Of a DNA stretch of 64,000 nt, positions 9,331 to 16,582 are shown piece after piece. Below the pieces are notes generated by a model. The model had not been told where the DNA came from. It did not search any database and saw only the letters and a program-made list of their open reading frames with translations. The translations under genes were made by a program, and so were the position numbers. The DNA is from WHSW01 sp963759295 (lineage in GTDB: Bacteria; Actinomycetota; Thermoleophilia; Solirubrobacterales; 70-9), in the NCBI GenBank assembly GCA_963759295.1, contig CAVWYT010000005.1:66877-130876 (forward strand), in the 5' to 3' direction. Positions within the stretch are counted from its first letter, which is position 1, and each line of letters begins with the position of its first letter.

Positions 9331-10511
9331 CCGGCAGCGCGCGGCCTCGCCGCCGGCCGCACGTTCTTTCGCTCGCGCTGGGTCGAGGCGCCCGCCGGGG
9401 TCGAGGAGCTCGCGCCGGCGCTGCTCGCGCCGGGTTTCCGCGCCGCCGGCGTGGCCTGCGGGCTCAAGGACGACGGCGGCACCGACGTCGGCCTCCTCGC
9501 CTGCGAGCCCGAGGACGTCCGCTCGGCGTTGCTGCTCACCCCCAACGCGGCCGCCGCCGCGCCGGTCCGCGTCTGCCGCGAGTCCTGCGACGCGTCGCGG
9601 CTGCGCGCCGCGGTCGTCAACTCCGGAAACGCCAACGCGGCCACGGGCGAGCGCGGGATACCGCGACGCGGTCGCGATGCGCGACGCCGCCGCCGCGGCG
9701 ATCGGCGCCTCGCCCGAGTCGGTCGCGGTCGCCGAGACCGGCGTCATCGGCGTGCCGCTGCGGGTCGACGACGTCCTGAGCGGGATCGCCGCGGCCGCCG
9801 GCGAGCTCTCGCCGGCGGGTGCCGGGGCGTTCGCCGAGGCGATCATGACCACCGACCGCGGCCCGAAGGCGTGCACCGTTCGGGTCGCCGGGGTCACCGT
9901 GTCCGCGCAGGCGAAGGGGGCCGGGATGATCCAGCCCGGGCTTCGCGACCATGCTCTGCTTCGTGCAGACCGACGCGGCGGTGGCCGAGCCGGAGCGCAC
10001 CCTGCGGCGCGCGGTGGAGCGCTCGTTCGAGCGGATCACCGTCGACGGGCAGATGTCGACCAACGACACGGTTCTGCTCCAGGCCACCGGCGCCGCCGGC
10101 GCTCCGCTCCCCGAGGGGCTGCTCGACGCGGTGCTCCTGCAGCTCGCGCTCGAGGTCGTCGCCGACGGCGAGGGAGCGACGCGGGTGGCGCGAATCGAGG
10201 TCCGCGAAGCGGTCTCTCCCGCGGAGGCCGAGCGGGTCGCGCGCGCAATCGCCAACTCGCCGCTCGTCAAGACCGCGCTCTACGGTCGCGATCCCAACTG
10301 GGGACGGATCGCGCAGGCGGCCGGGATGGCGCTGGCCGGCGAGCACGTCGGCGAGCTCGGGCCCGATGTGATCGAGGCGCACGAGCTCGGTCGGGATTCG
10401 GCGGAGGCAGAGATCTCGGTGGCGCTTGGCCGCGGCGGCGAGTCGGCGCGGGTCTACTTCTGCGACCTGAACGCCGAGTACGTGCGAATCAACTCGGAGT
10501 ACACGACGTGA
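9327..10511 (+). CDS. argJ: Glutamate N-acetyltransferase / amino-acid acetyltransferase ArgJ (three frameshifts)
   Basis: ArgJ recycles the acetyl group from acetylornithine to glutamate; many actinobacterial enzymes also use acetyl-CoA. The pieces, in three frames, are 'RGFRAAGVACGLKDDGG'-like with 'AAVVNSGNANAATGERG', then 'AVAETGVIGVPLRVDDV' and 'IMTTDRGPKACTVRV', then 'LCFVQTDAAV' to 'DPNWGRIAQAAGMAL'. The self-cleavage Thr sits in the reconstructed 'GFATMLCF' at about 9945. The joins need one change near 9345, an extra A at 9658 and an extra C near 9944. With GTG at 9327 overlapping argC and GTGA into argB, the operon layout is normal. Confidence 0.92.
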
Positions 10512-11372
10512 CCAAACGAGTGCCCGGGCAGGGACTCGCGTCCGTCCACACGCTGCTCGAGGCGCTGCCGTACATCCGCGAGTTCCACGGGCGCACGGTG
10601 GTGATCAAGTACGGCGGCGCGGCGATGCAAGAGGAGGATCTGCGCGACGCTTTCGCCACCGACGTCGTCCTGCTCAAGTACGTCGGCCTCAACCCGGTGG
10701 TCGTCCACGGCGGCGGCCCCGACATCACCCGCTACATGGAGCGGCTCGGGATGGAGGTCAAGTTCGTCGAGGGCGTCCGCGTATCGGACCCGGAGACGGT
10801 CGAGGTGGCGAAGATGGTGCTGCTCGGCAAGGTCAACGCCGACATCGTCATGCGCCTCAACCGCCACGGCCAGCCGGCGGTCGGGCTCTCCGGCGAGGAC
10901 GGGGCGCTGTTCGACATCCGCCCCCACGAGCGCGCCGAGGAGATCGGCATGGTCGGCGAGATCGATCGCGTCGACGTCGAGGTGCTCAACCACATCGCCG
11001 CCGACTACATCCCGGTGATCGCCTCCGCCGGGGTCGATCGCGAGGGTCGCTCCTACAACGTCAACGCCGACACCGCCGCCGGCAAGGTGGCCGCGGCCCT
11101 GCACGCCTACAAGGCGCTGTTCCTCACCGACGTGGCGGGCTGGCTGGCCGATCCCGAGGACGAGGGCACGCTGCGCTCGCGGGTGACCGTTGCCGATGTC
11201 GGCGCGGAGCTCGAGCGGGTCGAGCGGTGGGATGAAGCCGAAGCTCGAGGCGTGCGTGGAGGCGATCGGCGGCGGCGCCGGCTCTGCGCACATCGTCGAT
11301 GGCCGCCGCCCACACTCGCTGCTGCTCGAGCTGTTCACCGACGCCGGCGTCGGGACGATGGTCACGCCGTGA
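10508..11372 (+). CDS. argB: Acetylglutamate kinase (one frameshift near C-terminus)
   Basis: Phosphorylates N-acetylglutamate, the usual arginine-feedback step. The N-terminal lobe has 'VVIKYGGAAM' and 'NPVVVHGGGPDI'. The middle has 'GKVNADIVMRLNRHG' and 'AVGLSGEDGALF', and the ATP-binding part has 'NVNADTAAGKVAAAL' and 'LFLTDVAGWL'. After about 11226 the frame shifts; the last 48 residues ('GGMKPKLEACVEAIGGGAG' onward) lie in the next frame and complete a protein of about 287 residues. It starts at GTG 10508 within the argJ stop (GTGA). Confidence 0.94.
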
Positions 11373-11410
11373 GGCACCTCGCCGTCGCCATCCACCGCTT
11401 CGCGCCGCTC

Positions 11411-12607
11411 ATGGCGGCTTGTGTGCGGGCCGTGACCGTCGAGGACCTTCGGGCGCTCGAATCGCGCTACGCGATGGACACCTACGCCCGGGCGCCGGTC
11501 GAGTTCGTGCGCGGGGAGGGGGCTCGCCTTTGGGACTCCGCGGGCAAGGAGTACCTCGACTTCTTCGCCGGGCTCTCGGTCCACAACGCCGGCCACTGCC
11601 ATCCGCGGATCGTCGAGGCGATCGCCGCGCAGACGGCGACGATCGCCGGGATGTCGAACCTGTTCTACTCGGCGCCCGCGATCCGGCTCTCGCAGCTGCT
11701 CGCCGAGTCGAGCCTCGGCGGGCGGGTGTTCCTGTGCAACTCCGGCGCCGAGGCGAGCGAGTGCGCGATCAAGCTGGTCCGAAAGCGCGCCCATCTGAGC
11801 GGGATCGAGCGCCCGGAGATCGTCAGCCTCGACGGCGCCTTCCACGGCCGCACGCTGGGCGCCCTGGCCGCGACCCCGAGGCTCGCCCGCGACGACCTCT
11901 TCGGACCGCTGCCGCGCGGCTTCGTCTCGGTTCCCCGCGACGACCCCGAAGCCCTGCGGGCGGCGGTCGGGGAGAGCACCGCGGCGGTGATGATCGAGCC
12001 GATCCAGGGCGAGGCGGGCGTCTTCCCGATCGCCGACGAGGTCCTTGTCGCCGGGCGTGAGGCCTGCGACTCCGTGGGCGCGGCGCTGGTCTTCGACGAG
12101 GTCCAGTGCGGGATGGGGCGCACCGGCACCCTCTGGGCCCACGAGCAGCTTCCGGTGCGCCCCGACGTGCTGACGTCGGCGAAGGCGCTCGGCGGCGGGC
12201 TGCCGGTCGGCGCGGTGATCACGACGCCCGAGCTCGCCGACGTGCTCGCCCGCGGTGATCACGGCTCGACCTTCGCGGGCGCACCGATCGCCGCCGCGGC
12301 GGCGATCGCCGCGCTCGGGGTGATCGACGAGCCGAAGCTGCTGGCGAGCGTCGGTGCGAGAGGCGAGCAGCTCTCCTCGGGGCTCGCGGCGCTCGAAGGC
12401 GTGGCCGAGGTACGGGGCCGCGGCCTGATGGTCGGCGTGACGCTCGCCGACGGCCTCGACGCCGCCGCGATCGCCGCGCGGGCGCTCGACGCCGGCCTCG
12501 TCCTCAACGTGCCGGGGGAGCGGATGCTGCGCCTGCTGCCGCCCCTGGTGGTCGGGCCCGAGCAGGTCGAACGAGGACTCGAGCTGCTCGGCGGCGCGCT
12601 CGCGTGA
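11411..12607 (+). CDS. argD: Acetylornithine aminotransferase
   Basis: PLP enzyme converting N-acetylglutamate semialdehyde to acetylornithine. The class III aminotransferase landmarks are 'DFFAGLSVHNAGHCHPRIV', 'LCNSGAEASECAIKL', 'DGAFHGRTLGALAATP', 'IEPIQGEAGV', 'DEVQCGMGRTG', the PLP lysine in 'TSAKALGGGLP', and 'HGSTFAGAPIAAAAA'. The frame is intact. The start is ambiguous: GTG 11369 overlaps the argB stop, ATG 11411 gives a family-like N-terminus and GTG 11432 is also possible; I use 11411. argF, argR and argH, which often follow, are not here. Confidence 0.95.
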   Translation: MAACVRAVTVEDLRALESRYAMDTYARAPVEFVRGEGARLWDSAGKEYLDFFAGLSVHNAGHCHPRIVEAIAAQTATIAGMSNLFYSAPAIRLSQLLAESSLGGRVFLCNSGAEASECAIKLVRKRAHLSGIERPEIVSLDGAFHGRTLGALAATPRLARDDLFGPLPRGFVSVPRDDPEALRAAVGESTAAVMIEPIQGEAGVFPIADEVLVAGREACDSVGAALVFDEVQCGMGRTGTLWAHEQLPVRPDVLTSAKALGGGLPVGAVITTPELADVLARGDHGSTFAGAPIAAAAAIAALGVIDEPKLLASVGARGEQLSSGLAALEGVAEVRGRGLMVGVTLADGLDAAAIAARALDAGLVLNVPGERMLRLLPPLVVGPEQVERGLELLGGALA

Positions 12608-12654
12608 GCGCCACCGATCCCGCGCGCCTGCGCGGGCGACGCCGGGGCGCTGTC

Positions 12655-12660
12655 TAGACT
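12655..12660 (+). promoter_or_regulatory. -10 hexamer TAGACT (leaderless gene at 12668)
   Basis: TAGACT lies 7 nt before the GTG at 12668, with no Shine-Dalgarno. The same hexamer and spacing recur before the gene at 20109. Confidence 0.5.
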
Positions 12661-12667
12661 CGCGCCC

Positions 12668-13049
12668 GTGCACGACGACCCGACGAGGCGCATGGACGCC
12701 CCGCCACCGGGCGGTCGCGGGGATCGAGGCGGATACGGCGACGAGCCTCCGCGCTCCGGGATGAGCAACGGCATGAAGGCGCTGGTCGTCGTCCTGGTCG
12801 CCGCCGTGGTCGGGCTCGGCGTGGCGCTCGCGGTCGTCGCCGCCGACAGCGGCGACGACGAGACGACCGGCTCCTCGGCCAGCTCCTCGAGCTCGACGAC
12901 GACGACGACGCCGTCGACGACGACGAGCACGGCGACGCCGACGACGTCCTCGACCACCGCGTCCTCGACGACGACGAGCTCGACCGCGACGACGTCGACG
13001 ACGAGCTCGGTGGCGACGAGCACGACCACGAACCCGGCACGATCACTGA
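12668..13049 (+). CDS. Membrane-anchored Ser/Thr-rich protein (3' end uncertain)
   Basis: The N-terminus is a short cytoplasmic Pro/Arg-rich stretch. One strong transmembrane helix follows at about residues 37-57 (Leu/Val/Ala, 'ALVVVLVAAVVGLGVALAVV'), then an acidic patch and a Ser/Thr tract of over 60 residues encoded by repeated ACG, AGC and TCG codons. This looks like a secreted or cell-wall-spanning stalk. No family is recognised. In the deposited frame it has no stop before argG, giving a false fusion; one extra base in the tract would expose the TGA at 13047-13049, which I take as the probable end. It sits between argD and argG where argF/argR are often found. Confidence 0.5.
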
Positions 13050-13114
13050 GGGCAGCGGCGGCACGGAGTGGCCCGGTCGCGGGCCCGCCGGGCGCCTGGC
13101 AGACTTGCGCGCCC

Positions 13115-14397
13115 ATGAGCGACGCCGCGGCCCCGCGCATAGCGAGCTACCAGGCCGATCCGGCCCAGGTCGGCCGCGTGCTGCTGCTCTACTCCGGCGG
13201 TCTCGACACGTCGGTGTTGGTCCACTGGATCCGGGAGCGATACGGCGCCGAGATCGTCACCCTGACCGTCGACCTCGGCCAGCCGGGGGAGAACTGGGAC
13301 GTAATCGTCGGCAAGGCGCGCTCGCTCGGCGCGATCGACGTCGATTCGCGCCGACGCCCGCGAGCGGTTCGCGCGGCGACTACGTGCTGCCGGGCGATCA
13401 AGGCCAACGCGCTGTACGGCGGCGGCTATCCGCTGTTCACGGCGCTCGCCCGGCCGCTGATCGGAGAGCTCGCGGTCGAGTACGCCCGCGCAGCAACGGC
13501 TGCGACACGATCGCCCACGGATGCACGGGCAAGGGCAACGACCAGGTTCGCCTCGACGGCACGATCGCCACCCTCGATCCCGGGCTCAAGGTGCTGGCCC
13601 CGGTGCGCGAGTGGAGCATGGGCCGCGAGGAGGAGATCGCCTACGCGCGCGAGCACCGGATCCCGATCAAGGGCGGCAACGAGCGTTCACCGCCGTACTC
13701 GATCGACGACAACCTCTGGGGTCGCTCCTCGGAGGGACGGCACGATCGAGGACCTCGCCCGAGCCGACGCCCGACGACGTCTTCCACCTCGTCACCCCGC
13801 CGGAGGAGGCGCCCGACGAGCCGCAGCTGATCAGGGTCGGCTTCGAGCACGGTTGCCCGGTCTCGATCGACGGCGAGCGGCTTGAGCTGGTGGAGCTGAT
13901 CGAGCGCGCCACCGAGCTCGGCGCCCGCCATGGCGTCGGGATCGTCGACCAGTCGAGGACCGGATCGTCGGGCTCAAGGTGCGCGACATCTACGAGGTGC
14001 CGGCGGCGGCGATCATGCTCACCGCCCATCGCGACCTCGAGAAGCTCGTCTCGACGATCCACCAGAACAACTTCAAGCGCACGCTCGAGGATCGCTGGGC
14101 GTACCTGTGTTACGCCGGCCTCTGGCTCGAGCCCCTGCGCCACGACCTCGACGCGTACATGGAATCCGCCAACGAGCACGTCACCGGCGAGGCGACGGTG
14201 AAGCTCTACAAGGGCTAGGCGACCGTCGTCGCCCGGTCCTCGCCCTACGCGCTCTACGATCGTAACCTCGCCGGTTTTCACGAGCTCCGGCGGCAGCTTC
14301 AGCCAGGACGCGGCGCCGGGGTTCATCGAGCTGTTCACGCTGCAGAGCCGGATGGCGCACCGAGTTCGCAACCCCGATCGCGACTGAGCCGCCCTGG
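13115..14397 (+). CDS. argG: Argininosuccinate synthase (heavily frameshifted)
   Basis: ATP-dependent ligation of citrulline and aspartate. The start is unmistakable: the P-loop-like 'LLLYSGGLDTSVLVHWI' about 22 residues from the ATG at 13115. Then come 'VTLTVDLGQPGENWD', 'AIKANALYGGGYPLF', 'TIAHGCTGKGNDQVR', 'IKGGNERSPPYSIDDNLWG', 'DIYEVPAAAIML' and 'RWAYLCYAGLWLEPLRHDL', spread over all three frames with about eight shifts between 13340 and 13960. An in-frame TAG at 14216-14218 is followed in the same frame by 'ATVVARSSPYALYDRNLA' and, one frame on, 'SFSQDAAPGFIEL' up to TGA 14395-14397. The real protein therefore extends to about 427 residues. Neighbouring essential genes are broken the same way. 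Confidence 0.85.
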
Positions 14398-14432
14398 CGG
14401 CGGCCGGGCAGGCACCGAGGCAGGCCGAGCGC

Positions 14433-14438
14433 TAGGGT
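14433..14438 (+). promoter_or_regulatory. -10 hexamer TAGGGT (leaderless gene at 14445)
   Basis: TAGGGT is 6 nt before the ATG at 14445. The same hexamer and spacing occur before the gene at 55967. Confidence 0.45.
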
Positions 14439-14444
14439 GAGGCC

Positions 14445-14600
14445 ATGGTCTCGGCGATCTACGAATTGATCGGCCGCTTGGTGGTCCGGCTCGCGTGGGC
14501 GCGCTTCGGCGGCCAGATCAAGGTCGCCGGGGGCGTCCTCGCCGTGATCGTGGTGCTCGCGGGGTATCTGATCGCCAAGCGCGAGCCCCCCGAGGGCTAG
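14445..14600 (+). CDS. Small membrane protein, 51 residues
   Basis: A short ORF (MVSAIYELIGRLVV...) with one clear transmembrane helix at about residues 26-43 ('AGGVLAVIVVLAGYLIA') and a basic Lys-Arg end. A -10 hexamer 6 nt before the ATG supports real, leaderless expression. It resembles the many 50-60-residue 'hypothetical membrane proteins' of Actinobacteria; no function can be given. Confidence 0.6.
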   Translation: MVSAIYELIGRLVVRLAWARFGGQIKVAGGVLAVIVVLAGYLIAKREPPEG

Positions 14601-14669
14601 GCCCGGCTCGAAGGCCGCGCCCTCTCGTCCGCGCGAACAGCAGCGCCGACGTCGGCCCGGCGCTCGCCG

Positions 14670-15697
14670 CTACTGGGCGCACTCCCAGGCCGTGGCGCCG
14701 GAATCGGCCCAGATCTGGGCGGCGACCTGGGTCTGCTGCTGCGGGGAGGCGTTCTCGGGATCGCCGTCGCCGCCGTAGAGATCCCAGGTGGAGGGCAGGA
14801 TCTGGTAGGCGCCGCCGGCTCCCGACGAGGGGTTGACGGCGCCGAAGTTGCCGCCGGACTCGCAATCACGATCGACTGCGGGATCGCCCAGTCGCCGAAC
14901 CACCGGTTGACTTCGGTCTGCGCCTGCTGCTCGGAGATCCGCTCGAGCCGCTGCACCTCCGACGTCCAGTCGCCGACCTGCGATTGAAGGCTCTCGATCT
15001 GCGACTGGCGCTGGGCCCGCAACGCCTGGAGCTGCTGCGCCTGGGCCTCGGCGTCGGCGCGCACGGCCGCGATCTGGTCGCGCGCCGTGGCGATCCGCAG
15101 GTTGAACTCGTGCGCCCGCGCGCTCGGCGTCCTCGAGCGCGGCGAGCCTGATCGCGACCTCGTCGCGTAGCGAGCGCACCCGGTCGACGAGCGCGGCGTC
15201 GGCCTGCTCGATTCGGCGCAGGTAGGTCGGCGCGGGTGGCGAGATCCTCAAGGCCGTCGGCCTCCAACAGGACGGTGGTCGCATCGGGCATCTGGCCCCG
15301 GTAGATGTCGACCAACCGGGCGGAGAGGGCATTGAGCGAGCGGTGGAGCTGGGCCCGCGCCGCGGCGAGCCGGTCGCCGGCGAGCGTCACCTGACCCTCC
15401 AGCAGGCGCCTCGCGCTCCTCGCCCTGGGCGAGGACGGCCGAGAGCTGCGCCTCCCGCTGGGCGGCGTCGATCGCCTGCTGCTGGGCGGCGGCGAGCTGC
15501 GCGGACGCTGGCGTCGATCTCGCCGCCGAGCGTCTGTGCCTGATCTTTGGCGCCGGCGATCTTCGAGTTGAGCTCGTCGATCGACTGGGCCGAGGTTCCG
15601 GTGGCGGTCGCCAGCGCCCCGATCAGGACACAGCGAGGAGGGCAGTGACGCCCCGGAGGCCGGGCGGAGGGGCTCTTGTTGGTTGGCGAAAGCCCAT
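14670..15697 (-). CDS. Secreted coiled-coil cell-wall hydrolase with Rpf-like transglycosylase domain (several frameshifts)
   Basis: Reassembled over at least five frameshifts, this is about 342 residues. An N-terminal signal or transmembrane segment ('GVTALLAV...LIGALATATGTSAQ') leads to a long coiled coil rich in Gln/Ala/Glu/Arg ('SIDELNSKIAGAKDQAQ', 'LHRSLNALSARLVDIYRG', 'QIESLQSQVGDWTSEVQ'). The C-terminal lysozyme-like domain is of the resuscitation-promoting-factor/transglycosylase type: 'CESGGNFGAVNPSSGAGGAY', 'QILPSTWDLYGG', 'QTQVAAQIWADSGATAWECA'. The catalytic Glu is in 'DCESGG'. The start is ATG at 15695-15697. A c-di-AMP riboswitch directly upstream supports a role in wall remodelling or exit from dormancy. 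The coiled coil plus enzyme layout recalls PcsB/RipA-type hydrolases. Confidence 0.88.
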
Positions 15698-15699
15698 CT

Positions 15700-15880
15700 G
15701 CTGTGTGCCTACGGGGTCAGCTGACGGGCTCGCGCGACAAGGCCGTGTCCGGGCCGGCGCTACGCGGACCGGCATCGCGATTCGCCCCTGGCGGTGAAGA
15801 GCAGGCCACCGCCCTTGGGTCCCCCGATTCCCGGCCCGCCGCCGTTCGGCGGCGATATGCAGGGAACTCGGCGAAGGGCG
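15700..15880 (-). promoter_or_regulatory. c-di-AMP riboswitch (ydaO/yuaA class)
   Basis: Read on the minus strand, the leader of the Rpf-like gene has the ydaO landmarks in order: a GC-rich stem 'GCCGCCGAACGGC', the core 'CGGGGGACCC' (15826-15817), 'GGGGCGAATCG', and the very conserved 3' block 'GAGCCCGTCAGCTGACC' (15731-15715) followed by 'GTAGGC' (15712-15707). The ATG comes 9 nt later. This class binds cyclic di-AMP and normally switches expression off. The same arrangement before rpf-like hydrolase genes is well known in Actinobacteria. The boundaries are approximate. Confidence 0.93.
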
Positions 15881-15943
15881 GAGCCTAGCGGAAGCGTTAG
15901 CGATCGGTGAGCGCCGGGCGCGCGCGGTCCTGCCGCTGCAACG

Positions 15944-15967
15944 GAACTTGCAGCGTCCTGCAAGTTC
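15944..15967. repeat. Perfect 10-bp inverted repeat
   Basis: GAACTTGCAG and CTGCAAGTTC flank CGTC. It lies about 65 nt upstream of the riboswitch and 27 nt beyond the 3' end of the sixA-like gene, both on the minus strand. There is no T-run, so it may be an operator near the promoter of the hydrolase gene or a sixA transcript-end hairpin. Confidence 0.6.
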
Positions 15968-15994
15968 TCTTGCTCGAGGTCGGTGAGCCGCCGC

Positions 15995-16455
15995 TCAGCG
16001 AGCGGGACGGGCCTGCGCGGCGAGCGCGATCAGCCGAACCTGCGGCGGCCGCAGCAGGGCAGCGAGCGTTCCGTCCTCGATCGCCGCGAGGCCGCCCTTC
16101 TTGATCTCGACCCGGCCGCCGGTGGTGAGCTGGATCGCGCGCGAGAGATCCGGCTCGTGGCCGACCAGCAGGACCCGGCCGCGGCCCGCGGCGAGCGCGA
16201 TCGGGTCGAAGTCGCCGCCGCGCAGCGCGTCGCAGGTCTCGACCTCGATCGCGAACGGCTCGGAGGCCAATTGCGCGCGTCTCCAGGGATCGCAGCTTGG
16301 GGCTCGAGATGCAGCGAATCGAGCTCCACGCCGAGGGCCGCGAGCGCCTCACCCGCGGCGCGCGACTGGCGGTTTCCCTTCTCGGTCAGGCGGCGCGACG
16401 CGTCGTCGCTGGACGCGGGCTCGGCCTCGCCATGTCGGAGCAGCCAGATCACCAC
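15995..16455 (-). CDS. SixA-type histidine phosphatase (two frameshifts)
   Basis: Phosphoglycerate-mutase-like superfamily, about 153 residues once joined. The N-terminal phosphohistidine motif is 'WLLRHGEAEP', followed by 'RRLTEKGNRQSRAAG'. The middle ('ISSPKLRSLETRA') is read in a second frame. The C-terminal half has the second catalytic His in 'VLLVGHEPDLSRAI' and ends 'LRPPQVRLIALAAQ'. SixA proteins remove phosphate from phosphohistidine domains of signalling proteins; the partner here is unknown. Adjacent GTG codons at 16453-16455 and 16450-16452 are the candidate starts. Frameshifts near 16280-16310 match the error-rich zone. Confidence 0.82.
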
Positions 16456-16519
16456 TCCGATCCTCGCAGCTTGCGGGAACGCTCGTCTCTGCCGCCGCGC
16501 CGCTTGCCATGATCGCCCT

Positions 16520-16582
16520 GTGAGCGCGAGCCCCGACACGAGAGCGCGGCCGGTGGCCGAGCGCGGGCCCTGCCCGGCGTGA
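16520..16582 (+). CDS. Possible 20-codon upstream ORF of dnaE
   Basis: GTG at 16520, 6 nt behind a CATGAT hexamer (16508-16513), opens a 20-codon ORF whose TGA overlaps the dnaE GTG in a GTGA junction. It could be a leaderless coupling ORF, or, in this error-rich zone, the true N-terminus of dnaE cut off by a frameshift. The peptide (VSASPDTRARPVAERGPCPA) resembles nothing I know. Confidence 0.25.
   Translation: MSASPDTRARPVAERGPCPA

Noticed and set aside
10454..12673. 739-residue minus-strand ORF opposite argB-argD
   Set aside because: It mirrors argB and argD on the other strand; long shadow ORFs are expected in GC-rich genes with strong third-position bias, and its composition (Arg/Asp/Gly/His-rich) is not protein-like.
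12890..13030. Short ACG/AGC repeat tract resembling a tandem repeat or CRISPR-like array
   Set aside because: It is the in-frame Ser/Thr coding tract; units are 3-6 nt with no spacers.
12668..13885. Apparent fusion of the Ser/Thr-rich membrane protein to ArgG
   Set aside because: ArgG is a soluble enzyme with its own ATG at 13115, and a stop one frame over (13047-13049) is easily hidden by the insertion errors common here.
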